From the NCBI RefSeq assembly GCF_902167635.1, contig NZ_CABHMS010000002.1, positions 806,001 to 870,000 of the forward strand: a stretch of DNA of 64,000 nt, given 5' to 3'. Position 1 is the stretch's first letter; each line of letters begins with the position of its first letter. Positions 16,256 to 24,947 of the stretch are shown here, one piece after another. The notes beneath the pieces were generated by a model. The model saw only the letters and a program-made list of their open reading frames with translations. It made no database searches and had not been told where the DNA came from. The stretch comes from Chitinophaga vietnamensis (GTDB taxonomy: Bacteria; Bacteroidota; Bacteroidia; Chitinophagales; Chitinophagaceae). Both the position numbers and the translations under genes were made by a program.

Positions 16256-18139
16256 TTACCAGCCAAAGTTTTGCACCAGTTTAGGATTGTTGAGCAGGTC
16301 CCAGTTGTCGAGCGGCCAAAAGTAGTTGCGTACCTGGAAGCTTTGACGGTAGAGGGTTCTGACCCGATAGTAGAAGACGGGATCAGATTGTCCTACATCC
16401 CATCCGGCAACTGGTTTGTTGAGTTCGTCCATACATTTTTTCCATCGGCGGAGATCCCAGAAGCGGGCGCCTTCCATGGCCAGTTCTATCTGTCGTTCCT
16501 GTTGGATGATCTGCCGTAATCCGTCCTGTGTCTGGCATTTCGCTGGCTGGCGGGAGTAGTTGAGCCAGGATGTTTGCACGCCTGGCAGTCCGGCCCTGGC
16601 CCTTACTTTATCGATATACTGAAATGCTTCCGGCCCTGGCCCTGCTACTTCATTCAATGTTTCGGCGTAGAGGAGATAGAGATCAGCGAGGCGCATTTCA
16701 GGCCAGGCATAGGATTCAATGTATACGCCTTGTCCTTCCAGTATTTCATTTTTCCAGTTGATCAATTTTTTGGCGAAGTAGCCGGTAACGTTGTTATCAT
16801 AAATATTTTTTCTTGTTTGCCATTGTCCGGCTTTGGATTCGATGTGAAATGTTTTTTTCTGCATCATCCATACGGCGCCATCAAATGCGAGGTCGGCATA
16901 GAAGCGGGGCTCGCGGTTGAAGTGCAGGGATGCGGTGGTATAGCCTTCCTGTATCAGTTCGCCTTCGGCATGTGTAGCGGTTCTGAGTTGCAGGCGGCCG
17001 GCGTAGTCCCAGGTTTTATCTTCTGTGATGGGAACGCCTTTATCGGTATAGAACAGTTCCGCCATTTTCATCGTGGGGGCTACGCTGCCTACTACCGATT
17101 CGTTGGCTATCCTGGCGGGATCGAGGCGGGGCATGGCTTGCCGCTGCATTTCGCGGGTGTTGGTGTTGGGATTGTTCCAGATGATTTCCGGGTTCCATTG
17201 TTCACAGGTGCTGTTGCGGATAGACATCTGCCGGGTCATGGTATCGGAGAGATTAAATCCCAGCTGGTTGAATGAATACAATACCATGCCTACACTTTCA
17301 CATTGCTGGATAGCGGCTTTGCAGGCGTCGGCCGCTTTCTTCCATTTGCCGGCATCATATACGGGATTGAACATGGCGGAGCCGTCGTAGTTTTTGAACC
17401 CGTTATAATCGGTGTTGCCGTTGAAGAGCGGACTGGCGGCGGTGGCAAGCACGCGGGCTTTGATGGCCAGCGCGATGGGCCGGGTGATGCGTCCCAGTTC
17501 GGTGGATCTGTCGGCGATGATCTCCGGCAGGCCGGCAGCGGCGGTATCCAGCAGGTTGCTGATATAGTTGAATACCGTATCCACATGTTGCCTTGGTATC
17601 TGTGTTTGTGCGGCGGTGCTGGATATGGGCAGATTCTTGTCAATAACGGGAATAGGGCCATACATGCGCAGCAACACAAAATGATAGTAGGCTTTCAGGA
17701 ATTTCACTTCCGCCACCCAGCGGTTTATTTCCGAGGGGCGCATGTCTACTACCTTATGGATATTATCAAGAAAGATGTTGCAATCGCGGAGCGCCTTGAA
17801 GTAATACGACCATTGCGACATATACACGTTATTCGCATTCTGGAATCCCTGCGCGATCTGCCAGGGCACTTCGCTGGTGCTGTAGGGGCGTACCATCCAG
17901 AACTCGTCGCCTGCCAGCAGTGCCGGGTTTCCGCTGAGGTCTGCGGAGGAGGGCAGATAAGAATAACAGGTGAAGAGATATTTCTCTGCTTCTGCGCGCA
18001 TGGTGAATGCATTATCGATCGTGGCAACATTATCCGGCACTACGTCGAGGAATTTTTTGCAGGATGCCAGGCAGAGCACAAGCGTGCATAACAGCCCCCA
18101 TGGCATGATCCGCCGGAGCGGTGTATATAGATTTTTCAT
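16256..18139 (-). CDS. susD-like: RagB/SusD family nutrient-uptake lipoprotein
   Basis: The start chosen is ATG 18139 (MKNLYTPLRRIMPWG), which gives a lipoprotein signal with lipobox CLASC; a TTG nine codons earlier would overlap SusC. The mature N-terminus KKFLDVVPDN is the classic SusD opening. Later SusD hallmarks are the TPR-like helices (KALRDCNIFLDNI, EVKFLKAYYHFVLLRMYGPIP), RITRPIALAIKARVLA, and a C-terminal ARFWDLRRWK segment. SusD caps the SusC barrel and binds oligosaccharide at the cell surface. At 627 residues the length is typical of the larger RagB/SusD type. The gene starts 23 bp after the SusC stop. Confidence 0.95.
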   Translation of the reverse strand: MKNLYTPLRRIMPWGLLCTLVLCLASCKKFLDVVPDNVATIDNAFTMRAEAEKYLFTCYSYLPSSADLSGNPALLAGDEFWMVRPYSTSEVPWQIAQGFQNANNVYMSQWSYYFKALRDCNIFLDNIHKVVDMRPSEINRWVAEVKFLKAYYHFVLLRMYGPIPVIDKNLPISSTAAQTQIPRQHVDTVFNYISNLLDTAAAGLPEIIADRSTELGRITRPIALAIKARVLATAASPLFNGNTDYNGFKNYDGSAMFNPVYDAGKWKKAADACKAAIQQCESVGMVLYSFNQLGFNLSDTMTRQMSIRNSTCEQWNPEIIWNNPNTNTREMQRQAMPRLDPARIANESVVGSVAPTMKMAELFYTDKGVPITEDKTWDYAGRLQLRTATHAEGELIQEGYTTASLHFNREPRFYADLAFDGAVWMMQKKTFHIESKAGQWQTRKNIYDNNVTGYFAKKLINWKNEILEGQGVYIESYAWPEMRLADLYLLYAETLNEVAGPGPEAFQYIDKVRARAGLPGVQTSWLNYSRQPAKCQTQDGLRQIIQQERQIELAMEGARFWDLRRWKKCMDELNKPVAGWDVGQSDPVFYYRVRTLYRQSFQVRNYFWPLDNWDLLNNPKLVQNFGW

Positions 18140-18162
18140 TGTAAGTGGAATTAAGCGGTTTA

Positions 18163-21100
18163 TCAAAGTCCGAGGTTGATGCCCAGGTTAATCACGCGTT
18201 GTACCGGATAGCCGAGGCCATCGCCCGCCATTTCAGGGTCCCAGGTTTTGAACTTGCTGATCACAAACAGGTTGGAGGCATTGGCATAGATGCGCGCATT
18301 GCTCATGTGGATGCGGTTCAGCAGGCGTTTGGGAAACGTGTATCCCAGCTCTACATTTTTCATGCGGAGGAAGGCGCCGTTGCGCATCCACCAGGTAGAG
18401 GTCTGTATATTGTTCCATACAAAGTAATCGCTGAGGCGGGGCCAGAAAGCATAGAGGTTCCTGTTGCTTTCGCTCCAGTGGTCGTTGGCGATGGCCTGAA
18501 GTAAACCATGTTGCCCGCCGCCATTGAGCACGAAAGGGGATATCCGGTAGGGGTCTATCCAGAAGGAGGAACGGGCAGATCCCTGGAAGAAGAAACTGAG
18601 GTCCACTTGTTTGAAGCCCAGTGAAAAGCCAAAGCCATACGTGATTTCAGGAGTAGTGGGCAAACCGATCGGCACGGCATCGGAGGCATTGATGACGCCA
18701 TCGCCGTTTACATCGTGGTATTTGATATCTCCGCCCATCACCGCCTGGCCCCAGTTCTGGTAGGCGGAGTTGGCCACCTCCTGTTCATCTACAAATAATC
18801 TCTCTGCTATAAATCCGTATACCTGGGAGAGGGAATGCCCTACGTGCGAACGGTATGCTTCGGGATAAGTGGGCTCTTCATTCACCAGCAGTTTGCTGGT
18901 GGCATAGGTGAAGTTGCCGCGGAATTGTACGAAGGAATTGTTATTGAAACTTTTCGTATAGTCGATCGCGATATCCACGCCTTTTCCTTCTGCTTCGCCT
19001 ACATTGGCTTGTATGGGGGCGCTAAGGCCCATCGTGCCGGGGATGGTGCTCCTGGTCATGAGAATGTTGGTACGATGTTCTTTATACACGTCCAGCTGGA
19101 TATTCAAAGCGTTGAAGAGGCCGAGTTCCATGCCCAGGTTGGTTTTGTAGGACTTCTCCCAGGTGATGTCGCGGTTTTCGTAGCGGTTTACGTTTACCCC
19201 TGGCCGTGAGTAGGCGTTTCTCTCTCCGAAGGTGGCGCCTTTGTCGGAGGCATTCATGTTCACGTCCGACAGATAGAAGAAGCGATCATTTTCATTACCG
19301 ATCTGGTCATTACCTACCAGTCCGTAAGTAGCTCTTAATTTCAATTTATCGATGGTATGCGTAAGTGGTTTGAAGAAATTTTCATTTTGCATATTCCAGG
19401 CGATACCTGCGGAGGGGAAGAAGCCGAAGCGGTGGTTGCTGGCAAAACGTTCGGAGCCATTGTATCCGAAGTTCAGTTCAGCGAGGTAGCGGCTGTCGTA
19501 ATCGTAAGTGAACCTGCCGGAAACGCCCTGATTGCGGTGTGGCAGCGATGTTTGCAGGGAGCCGGCATTAGCGGTGAGATAGCTGCGTATGAGGCCGATC
19601 AGCATCCCGGAAACATTGTGCACCTTGTTGAACTGCTGGTTGTAATTCAGGGCAGCTTCCATATAGGTGGTGGTGTTGAGTATCTTATCGCCCGGTGAAT
19701 AGTTCAGGTATTCGGTACCATTGGTATTGAGCGAGCTTAAGGTAGGCGTTTTCGTGTAGGGGTCGTAGCGCAGGGTATAGAAATAGGGTTGATACCTGCG
19801 TGATACATCAAAATAAGAGTAGCGTTCCGTATATCCCATGGTACGCGCGGTGAGGCCTGGCAACAGGAATTTCAGGTCTTGCTTCAATTCTACCTGTACC
19901 AACAAAGTAGATGAATTATATTGTTGATAGCCTGATACAGAATTGGCGTAAGGGTTATTATACAAGTTACCGCCATCGCCGGGAATGCTGCTGGAGCCTG
20001 GCTTTACCGCATTGCCAAACAAGGGGTGTTTTAATTCCGGCGCATAGCTGGCAGGATATACCGCCGGAAACATAACAGGGTTGGCCCAGATCGTTTGAGA
20101 GAAGAGGCCTGCGCCGCCGCCTACGGGGCCGTTGTAATCATCGAACTGCCCGTATGTACGAACGATGGCCTGTGAAGTAGGCGTGAGGTTGATGTTGACA
20201 TTCGACCGCAGCGAGTAATTTTTTAATTTGATATTACTGTTGAAGTTATTGCGTTTGTCGACATTCAATACGCCGTTATCTACGTTGTAGGTGCCGGCAA
20301 TGTAGAACTGTGCCACCTTACCGCCGCCTTTCAGGTTGAAGTTGGTGCGCTGGTTGATGGTGTAGTCTTTGATCAGCTGTTTGACCCAGTTGTTATTGGG
20401 ATATAGCAGTGGATCATCGCCGGCGGCAGTATGGTCTATCTTGGATTGCGAATACTGTACATCTTGCAGCGGGAACCTGGTGAGCACGGCTTCATTCGCC
20501 ATTTTCATATAGGTAACGTTATCCGCGAATTTGAAGTTGCGGGTATTGCTGGAGATAGAGTTTTCGAATCGCACACCGAAAGCGGTTTTCTGTTCCACGC
20601 CGGATTTGGTGCTGACGAGCACCACGCCATTAGCGCCCCTGGCGCCGTAGAGGGAGGAGGCTGTGGCATCTTTCAGGATGGAGAAGCCGGCGATATCATC
20701 CGGTTGAAGGCGGGCGAGGTCGTTGGTGCTGGATTCCATGCCGTCGATCAATATGAGCGGATCTACCTTGCCCGTACCAAACGTGGTGATACCTCTGATA
20801 AAGAAGCTGGCATTGTCCTTGCCAGGTTCGCCGCTGCGCTGATAGGAAATAACGCCGGAGAGGCGACCGGCCAGCATCGTGGTAAGGTTGCTGGTAGGGC
20901 CTTTCAGCTCTTTGGGGTTGATGCTGGTAACGGCGCTCACCATGCTGGTTTTCTTTTGTGTGCCGTATGCTACCACTACTACTTCATTTACATCCGAAAC
21001 CTTTTGCTGCATCACTATTTTAAGCAGCTTTTCATTTTTCACCTGTACGGTTTGCGACAGCATGCCCACCATGCTGAAGAGAAGGCTGTCGCCGATATTT

Positions 21101-21624
21101 GCTTCGATGGAGAACATGCCCATGTTGTCTGTCTGCGCGTTGGTATGCAGGTTTTTGTTCACTACCGTTACGCCTATCATGGGGGCGCCATTGCTTTCTG
21201 TTACCTGGCCTTTTATTTTGATACGCTCCGGCGACAGGGGCACCGTGGAGGCAATGAGCGGTTTCTTTTTAATAATAATTGTTTTTTTGATGATGGAATA
21301 GGTGAGGGGCTGATCTTTGAAAACCTCGTCCAGCACGTATTCCAGCGGGGCTTTGTTGGCCGAGCAGGTTACGGGCTTTGCGCCGTCTATCATCTGTACA
21401 TCAAATACAAAAACATAGCTGGTTTGTTTTCGTATGGATTTGAATACTTCCGGCAAGGGCGCATCTTTTACGTGCAGGGTTACCTGCTGTGCAAATCCGC
21501 TTGCTGTGGCGTGCAGCGCCGCCAGTATCAGTAAGGGTAAAGTTAGTTTCATAAAACGCGTGAATTTTTGATGGGGAGGTACACACTGCTCCCGGTAATC
21601 TGGATGTTGAATTGGTTGCATCAT
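18163..21624 (-). CDS. susC-like: SusC/RagA TonB-linked outer-membrane protein with STN domain
   Basis: The 1153-residue protein has a signal peptide at MKLTLPLLILAALH (residues 25-45; ATG 21552 is an alternative start, but the extended basic N-terminus is common in Chitinophagaceae). An STN secretin/TonB short N-terminal domain follows (about 48-115: VTLHVKDAPLPEVFKSI to YSIIKKTIIIKK), then a CarboxypepD_reg-like domain (IKGQVTESNGAPMIGV), the SusC motif VVVAYGTQKK, a plug (FSILKDATASSLYGARGANG) and the barrel. The STN domain is the module that contacts FecR-type anti-sigma factors in FecA-like signalling. The encoded FecR and ECF sigma factor lie directly upstream, so substrate import and transcription are probably coupled. 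SusD follows immediately. Confidence 0.95.
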   Translation of the reverse strand: MMQPIQHPDYREQCVPPHQKFTRFMKLTLPLLILAALHATASGFAQQVTLHVKDAPLPEVFKSIRKQTSYVFVFDVQMIDGAKPVTCSANKAPLEYVLDEVFKDQPLTYSIIKKTIIIKKKPLIASTVPLSPERIKIKGQVTESNGAPMIGVTVVNKNLHTNAQTDNMGMFSIEANIGDSLLFSMVGMLSQTVQVKNEKLLKIVMQQKVSDVNEVVVVAYGTQKKTSMVSAVTSINPKELKGPTSNLTTMLAGRLSGVISYQRSGEPGKDNASFFIRGITTFGTGKVDPLILIDGMESSTNDLARLQPDDIAGFSILKDATASSLYGARGANGVVLVSTKSGVEQKTAFGVRFENSISSNTRNFKFADNVTYMKMANEAVLTRFPLQDVQYSQSKIDHTAAGDDPLLYPNNNWVKQLIKDYTINQRTNFNLKGGGKVAQFYIAGTYNVDNGVLNVDKRNNFNSNIKLKNYSLRSNVNINLTPTSQAIVRTYGQFDDYNGPVGGGAGLFSQTIWANPVMFPAVYPASYAPELKHPLFGNAVKPGSSSIPGDGGNLYNNPYANSVSGYQQYNSSTLLVQVELKQDLKFLLPGLTARTMGYTERYSYFDVSRRYQPYFYTLRYDPYTKTPTLSSLNTNGTEYLNYSPGDKILNTTTYMEAALNYNQQFNKVHNVSGMLIGLIRSYLTANAGSLQTSLPHRNQGVSGRFTYDYDSRYLAELNFGYNGSERFASNHRFGFFPSAGIAWNMQNENFFKPLTHTIDKLKLRATYGLVGNDQIGNENDRFFYLSDVNMNASDKGATFGERNAYSRPGVNVNRYENRDITWEKSYKTNLGMELGLFNALNIQLDVYKEHRTNILMTRSTIPGTMGLSAPIQANVGEAEGKGVDIAIDYTKSFNNNSFVQFRGNFTYATSKLLVNEEPTYPEAYRSHVGHSLSQVYGFIAERLFVDEQEVANSAYQNWGQAVMGGDIKYHDVNGDGVINASDAVPIGLPTTPEITYGFGFSLGFKQVDLSFFFQGSARSSFWIDPYRISPFVLNGGGQHGLLQAIANDHWSESNRNLYAFWPRLSDYFVWNNIQTSTWWMRNGAFLRMKNVELGYTFPKRLLNRIHMSNARIYANASNLFVISKFKTWDPEMAGDGLGYPVQRVINLGINLGL

Positions 21625-21793
21625 TGTTTTTCCGGAGTGTTGATGAAAGTGATTGATACGGGCTGTACGGGCATAGCTACGCCATGGCGCGCCTGTCGCC
21701 CTTGTTTTTCTACAGACCCTGATCAGGAAGAAATGTTAAGCTGTTGATTTTGGTTGATGGTCTTCTTATTTCATAACATGAATTTGTAGGTGA

Positions 21794-22942
21794 TTATGGA
21801 CTTACGGTAACGACATTGTTTTTGATGTTGAAATGAATGCTGCCGGTTAATTCCAGTTGACGAAGAATATCTTCCAGGCGGTCATTCCGTGAAAAGCTGC
21901 CGGCATAGTCGTTGTTGGTTATTTTTCCTTCAAACACCACTTGCAGGTCATACCAGCGGGCCAGTTCGCGCATGATGCTGCTGATGTTGCCGTTAAATTC
22001 GAAGCGGCCTTCTTTCCATGCGATGGCGGCTTCTACATCGGCATTGCTGATGCGGATGTTATTATGTTCATAGGCTACCAGGGCCTGTTGGCCGGGGGCC
22101 ATGCGTTTCACGACCGTGCCGCTGATGATATTGATAGCGCCTTCGAGGAGAGAGGTGCAGCTATTGTTTTCATCTTCATAAGACATGACATTGAATCGTG
22201 TGCCCAGTACGGCGATTTTCATCCCTTTGGTTTTTACAAAGAAAGGTTGGTTGCTGCGGGCCGCCACTTCAAAATATGCTTCGCCTTGCAGGGTCACTTC
22301 CCGGGTACTGTCGTTGAATGCCGTCGGGAAACGCAGCGATGACGCGGCATTCAGCCAAACGGCGGTGCCATCGGGCAGTATCACTCGGTAAGTGCCGCCC
22401 TTGTTCGTATATACGGTATTGATAGTAGGCGTGATGGTCTGGCTGTTGTTATAAGCCAGCTCGTTGCCATGATGGCTGGCGGCAAGGCCGGCCTGTATAT
22501 TCACTGATGATCCTTTGTGTTGTTCCAGGTCAACGACTTCGCCATTGCCCAGTACGAGGCGGGCATGTTCGCTTTTATGGCCGGGAAGCGGCATACTGGC
22601 TGCCACAGGGTTGGTCTCTTTTTTATGCGGCATAAACAATTTATAAGCCGCAACGCACAATAGCGATGCTACGCAAGCGGCTATGGCCGCGCGTTTCCAT
22701 GTATACAGGCGCCGCGGCCCCGGAGCGTTGGTTTGCATGATCCGCTTTAATATATTATCAGCGATATCATCCGGCATAGCGCTACTATCTGCTGCGTTCA
22801 GCAGCCGTTCGTCGAGCAGCTCCCGCAGCTCGTCATCACTGGCGGATTGTTCTACCAGCAACATAAACTCCTGTTGTTCTTCCGTTGTACAGCGGCCGTC
22901 GTAATAACGTTCAAACAAGTACCTTAACCGGGATACTGCCAT
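21794..22942 (-). CDS. FecR-family anti-sigma regulator
   Basis: The 382-residue inner-membrane protein has a cytoplasmic sigma-binding N-terminus (about 1-80), one transmembrane helix (AAIAACVASLLCVAAYKLF, about 85-103) and a periplasmic FecR domain with the hallmark VILPDGTAVWLNAASSLRFP, EVTLQGEAYFEVA and MKIAVLGTRFNVMSYED. The C-terminal DUF4974-like part includes IMRELARWYDLQVVFEG and FSRNDRLEDILRQLELTG, which is itself STN-like. In the FecR model this protein senses occupancy of the STN-bearing TonB receptor and releases the ECF sigma factor. It lies between the sigma factor gene (77-bp gap) and the SusC gene (170-bp gap likely carrying the regulated promoter). Confidence 0.93.
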   Translation of the reverse strand: MAVSRLRYLFERYYDGRCTTEEQQEFMLLVEQSASDDELRELLDERLLNAADSSAMPDDIADNILKRIMQTNAPGPRRLYTWKRAAIAACVASLLCVAAYKLFMPHKKETNPVAASMPLPGHKSEHARLVLGNGEVVDLEQHKGSSVNIQAGLAASHHGNELAYNNSQTITPTINTVYTNKGGTYRVILPDGTAVWLNAASSLRFPTAFNDSTREVTLQGEAYFEVAARSNQPFFVKTKGMKIAVLGTRFNVMSYEDENNSCTSLLEGAINIISGTVVKRMAPGQQALVAYEHNNIRISNADVEAAIAWKEGRFEFNGNISSIMRELARWYDLQVVFEGKITNNDYAGSFSRNDRLEDILRQLELTGSIHFNIKNNVVTVSP

Positions 22943-23018
22943 GTAAATGAATTTGATGAAAGTGGCTAATAAGGAGACAATAAAAAAAAGCGGATGGGTT
23001 AGTGCTGCTCAAAAAAAA

Positions 23019-23603
23019 TTAACTACAGATCCAGAGGAGCAGCAGGAAAGTGTTGAAATCCATTCGCGCCATGCAGAAGGCGCGGATAGAGCGCATGGCA
23101 TTGGCCAGGTGGACTTTGATGGTTTCCGGGGATAGTTGCAGGCGGGCGGCGATTTCATTTCTTTTCAGTCCTTCTTCTTTGCTGAGCTTATAGATCAGTT
23201 CCTGTTGAGGAGGGAGCTGTGCGATGGCCTTTTGTAATATCTGTTCATATTCTTTATACACCAGCAGGCTGTCTTTTACAGGGGGCAAGTCGGCCTTACT
23301 CAGTTCGGACTCCATGCGTTGTTGCCGCGCTATTAATTTAAGCGAGGTGAAGATATGGTTGCGGGCAGTAGTAAAGAGATACGCTTTGAAGTGGCTGATC
23401 TCATGCAGTTCCTGTCGCTTCAGCCATATTTTCATGAAGATATCCTGTACGGCATCTTCCGCCAGGGAAGCGCTGCCCAGCAGGTGCAGTGCGATAGCGT
23501 ATATGCGATGACGGTAGTGGTGAAAGAGCGGGACGAAAGCATCATCCTCGTTTTGGGCGAGCTTCAATAAAAGATTTCTTTCATTGTAAACAGTTATTTC
23601 CAT
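23019..23603 (-). CDS. ECF RNA polymerase sigma factor (Bacteroidota FecI-like)
   Basis: ATG 23603 gives MEITVYNERNLLLKLAQ; a start six codons earlier is possible. The 194-residue protein has sigma region 2 (AFVPLFHHYRHRIYAIA, then AEDAVQDIFMKIWLKR, the helix that contacts the core and -10 DNA) and region 4 (QLPPQQELIYKLSKEEGLKRNEIAARLQLSPETIKVHLANAM in outline) with its helix-turn-helix. It belongs to the sigma-70 family expansion typical of Bacteroidota polysaccharide loci. With the FecR and STN-SusC genes downstream it forms a trans-envelope signalling set predicted to induce the fucosidase locus when its glycan is bound. The extra C-terminal hydrophobic residues (FLLLLWICS) are unusual but short. 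Confidence 0.93.
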   Translation of the reverse strand: MEITVYNERNLLLKLAQNEDDAFVPLFHHYRHRIYAIALHLLGSASLAEDAVQDIFMKIWLKRQELHEISHFKAYLFTTARNHIFTSLKLIARQQRMESELSKADLPPVKDSLLVYKEYEQILQKAIAQLPPQQELIYKLSKEEGLKRNEIAARLQLSPETIKVHLANAMRSIRAFCMARMDFNTFLLLLWICS

Positions 23604-23777
23604 AAAGTGGTTGCAGTACAACTAAGTTAGGATATTCGGCAAGACAGAGTTGGGCGTAAATTCGCCAGCTATGATATTATTTTATCCTTCCGCTATGCCT
23701 GCTCCGGATCTCTTTTTAACGGGAATGGCTATACGTGAGCGTCTTTTGAGGGTTACATTTATTTTCTGCCACGAATA

Positions 23778-23808
23778 TTTGGAAGTTATTTTAGAATGAT
23801 TACCTTTG
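23778..23808 (+). promoter_or_regulatory. Promoter of tRNA-Lys (-33 TTTG, -7 TACCTTTG)
   Basis: TTTG at 23778-23781 and TACCTTTG at 23801-23808 are separated by 19 bp, a textbook Bacteroidota housekeeping promoter. Transcription would start near 23814, about 20 nt before the tRNA. Confidence 0.8.
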
Positions 23809-23833
23809 CACACCGTAAAATAAAGACGAGAAT

Positions 23834-23906
23834 GATTCCGTAGCTCAGTTGGTAGAGCAATACACTTTTAATGTATGGGCCCTGGGTTCGAGTCCCAGCG
23901 GGATCA
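23834..23906 (+). tRNA. tRNA-Lys (anticodon TTT)
   Basis: The full cloverleaf is visible over 73 nt: acceptor stem GATTCCG/CGGGATC with one T-G pair, D-arm GCTC/GAGC around AGTTGGTA, anticodon stem ATACA/TGTAT with loop CTTTTAA giving anticodon TTT, and T-arm CTGGG-TTCGAGT-CCCAG. The discriminator is A and CCA is not encoded. Its last 14 nt are repeated at 29992, marking it as the integration site of the island that follows. Confidence 0.97.
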
Positions 23907-24024
23907 CAGACAACTTACAAACCTCGCGCTGGTCGCGGGGTTTTGTTTTTTAGTTGAGCGTTTAGTCGAGTTCCTATTGTATAACCCCGATTTCTTTCCC
24001 GTACTTTATACAGGTTAATCAGCT
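23893..24024. repeat. Left att-like direct repeat (tRNA 3' end plus downstream terminator)
   Basis: This copy starts inside the tRNA T-arm (TCCCAGCGGGATC) and runs through the tRNA terminator to CAGGTTAATCAGCT. It matches 29992-30111 with two mismatches, and it carries 12 extra bases (GCGTTTAGTCGA) near 23957. The pair brackets a 6.1-kb AT-rich island. The match is far longer than a usual att core, so homologous duplication is an alternative to site-specific integration. Confidence 0.85.
23921..23951 (+). terminator. Intrinsic terminator of tRNA-Lys
   Basis: Stem ACCTCGCG / CGCGGGGT with a 5-nt loop (one G-T pair) is followed by TTTGTTTTTT. A second copy lies in the right repeat near 30020-30050. 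Confidence 0.8.
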
Positions 24025-24167
24025 TTTACTAAGATACGAAATATCCTTATTGGGATTTACGCATTCCACTATGTTTGCTATATTTTTAGTGTTTAAGTAA
24101 TGAACAGATAAATGGTTTTACATACTGCCCTAATTTTGTAAATTCATTGAAAATTCAATCTTGAAAC

Positions 24168-24929
24168 ATGCAGCAAGGAAATTGTAGACTTTGTACCAAA
24201 TTTGGTCAGTTGACATATGAACATGTCCCGCCTAAAGTAACCTTTAACAAAAATACCCGATATAAAAGTGTTCCTTTTTTGGATTACATGAAGATGCCGA
24301 ATCCTTTAGAAAGTAAGTTTAAAGGAAAGGTAGAACAAGGAGGTGTTGGTTATTATTCGTTGTGTGGTACTTGTAATAGTTTTTTAGGAAGTAACTATGT
24401 AAGATATTATCAGGAGTACTCAAATATGTTCATTCAGTTTGCAAAGAAAAAAGAATTTAACATGTTTGAATTCGCTATCCATAATTTCAATGCATTGAAT
24501 GTACTGAAACAAATTGTGTCGATGTTCTTTTCTATAAATGATGATACGTTTTCCAAAAATAATAGGGAGCTTGCAGAATTCGTACTTGACCCCAAATCCA
24601 ATAAATTCCCGAGCCAATTTAGAGTTTTTAACTACTTAAATACCGAGGGACAGCTTAGAAACGTCCCAGTGATGGCATTGGGTAATCTAAGTTCAAAAGG
24701 AGTGGTAGTAGGGACTGAATTAGCTTTTCCCCCTTTGGGACATATACTAACAATTGATTTTGACGGACAATTACCTTGCCATCAAGAGATAACTTCATTC
24801 AAGGATTATAAATTTGATGAAACTACTTCATTTGACTTCAAAGTTTACCGTCTACCGACATATCTCCCAATTTTACTGGACTATCGTGACAAAGAGACAA
24901 TTAAGAAGTCAATTGATGGATCATTATAG
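24168..24929 (+). CDS. HNH-like zinc-binding protein of the tRNA island
   Basis: The 253-residue protein opens with CRLCTKFGQLTYEHVPPKV: a CxxC pair followed by EHVPPK, the metal-binding start of HNH-type nucleases. A second CxxC (CGTCNSFLG, about residues 66-74) completes a four-cysteine zinc site like that of HNH_5-type domains. The remaining 170 residues match nothing I recognise. Whether the nuclease site is active is unclear, since a clear second histidine of the HNH triad is not obvious. The gene is AT-rich, unlike the flanking chromosome, and convergent with the next gene with a 18-bp gap. A TAATTTTG box (24131-24138) lies 30 bp upstream and may be its -7 element. A defence role is inferred from context only. 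Confidence 0.6.
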   Translation: MQQGNCRLCTKFGQLTYEHVPPKVTFNKNTRYKSVPFLDYMKMPNPLESKFKGKVEQGGVGYYSLCGTCNSFLGSNYVRYYQEYSNMFIQFAKKKEFNMFEFAIHNFNALNVLKQIVSMFFSINDDTFSKNNRELAEFVLDPKSNKFPSQFRVFNYLNTEGQLRNVPVMALGNLSSKGVVVGTELAFPPLGHILTIDFDGQLPCHQEITSFKDYKFDETTSFDFKVYRLPTYLPILLDYRDKETIKKSIDGSL

Positions 24930-24947
24930 CTGATAGCCATTGGATCT

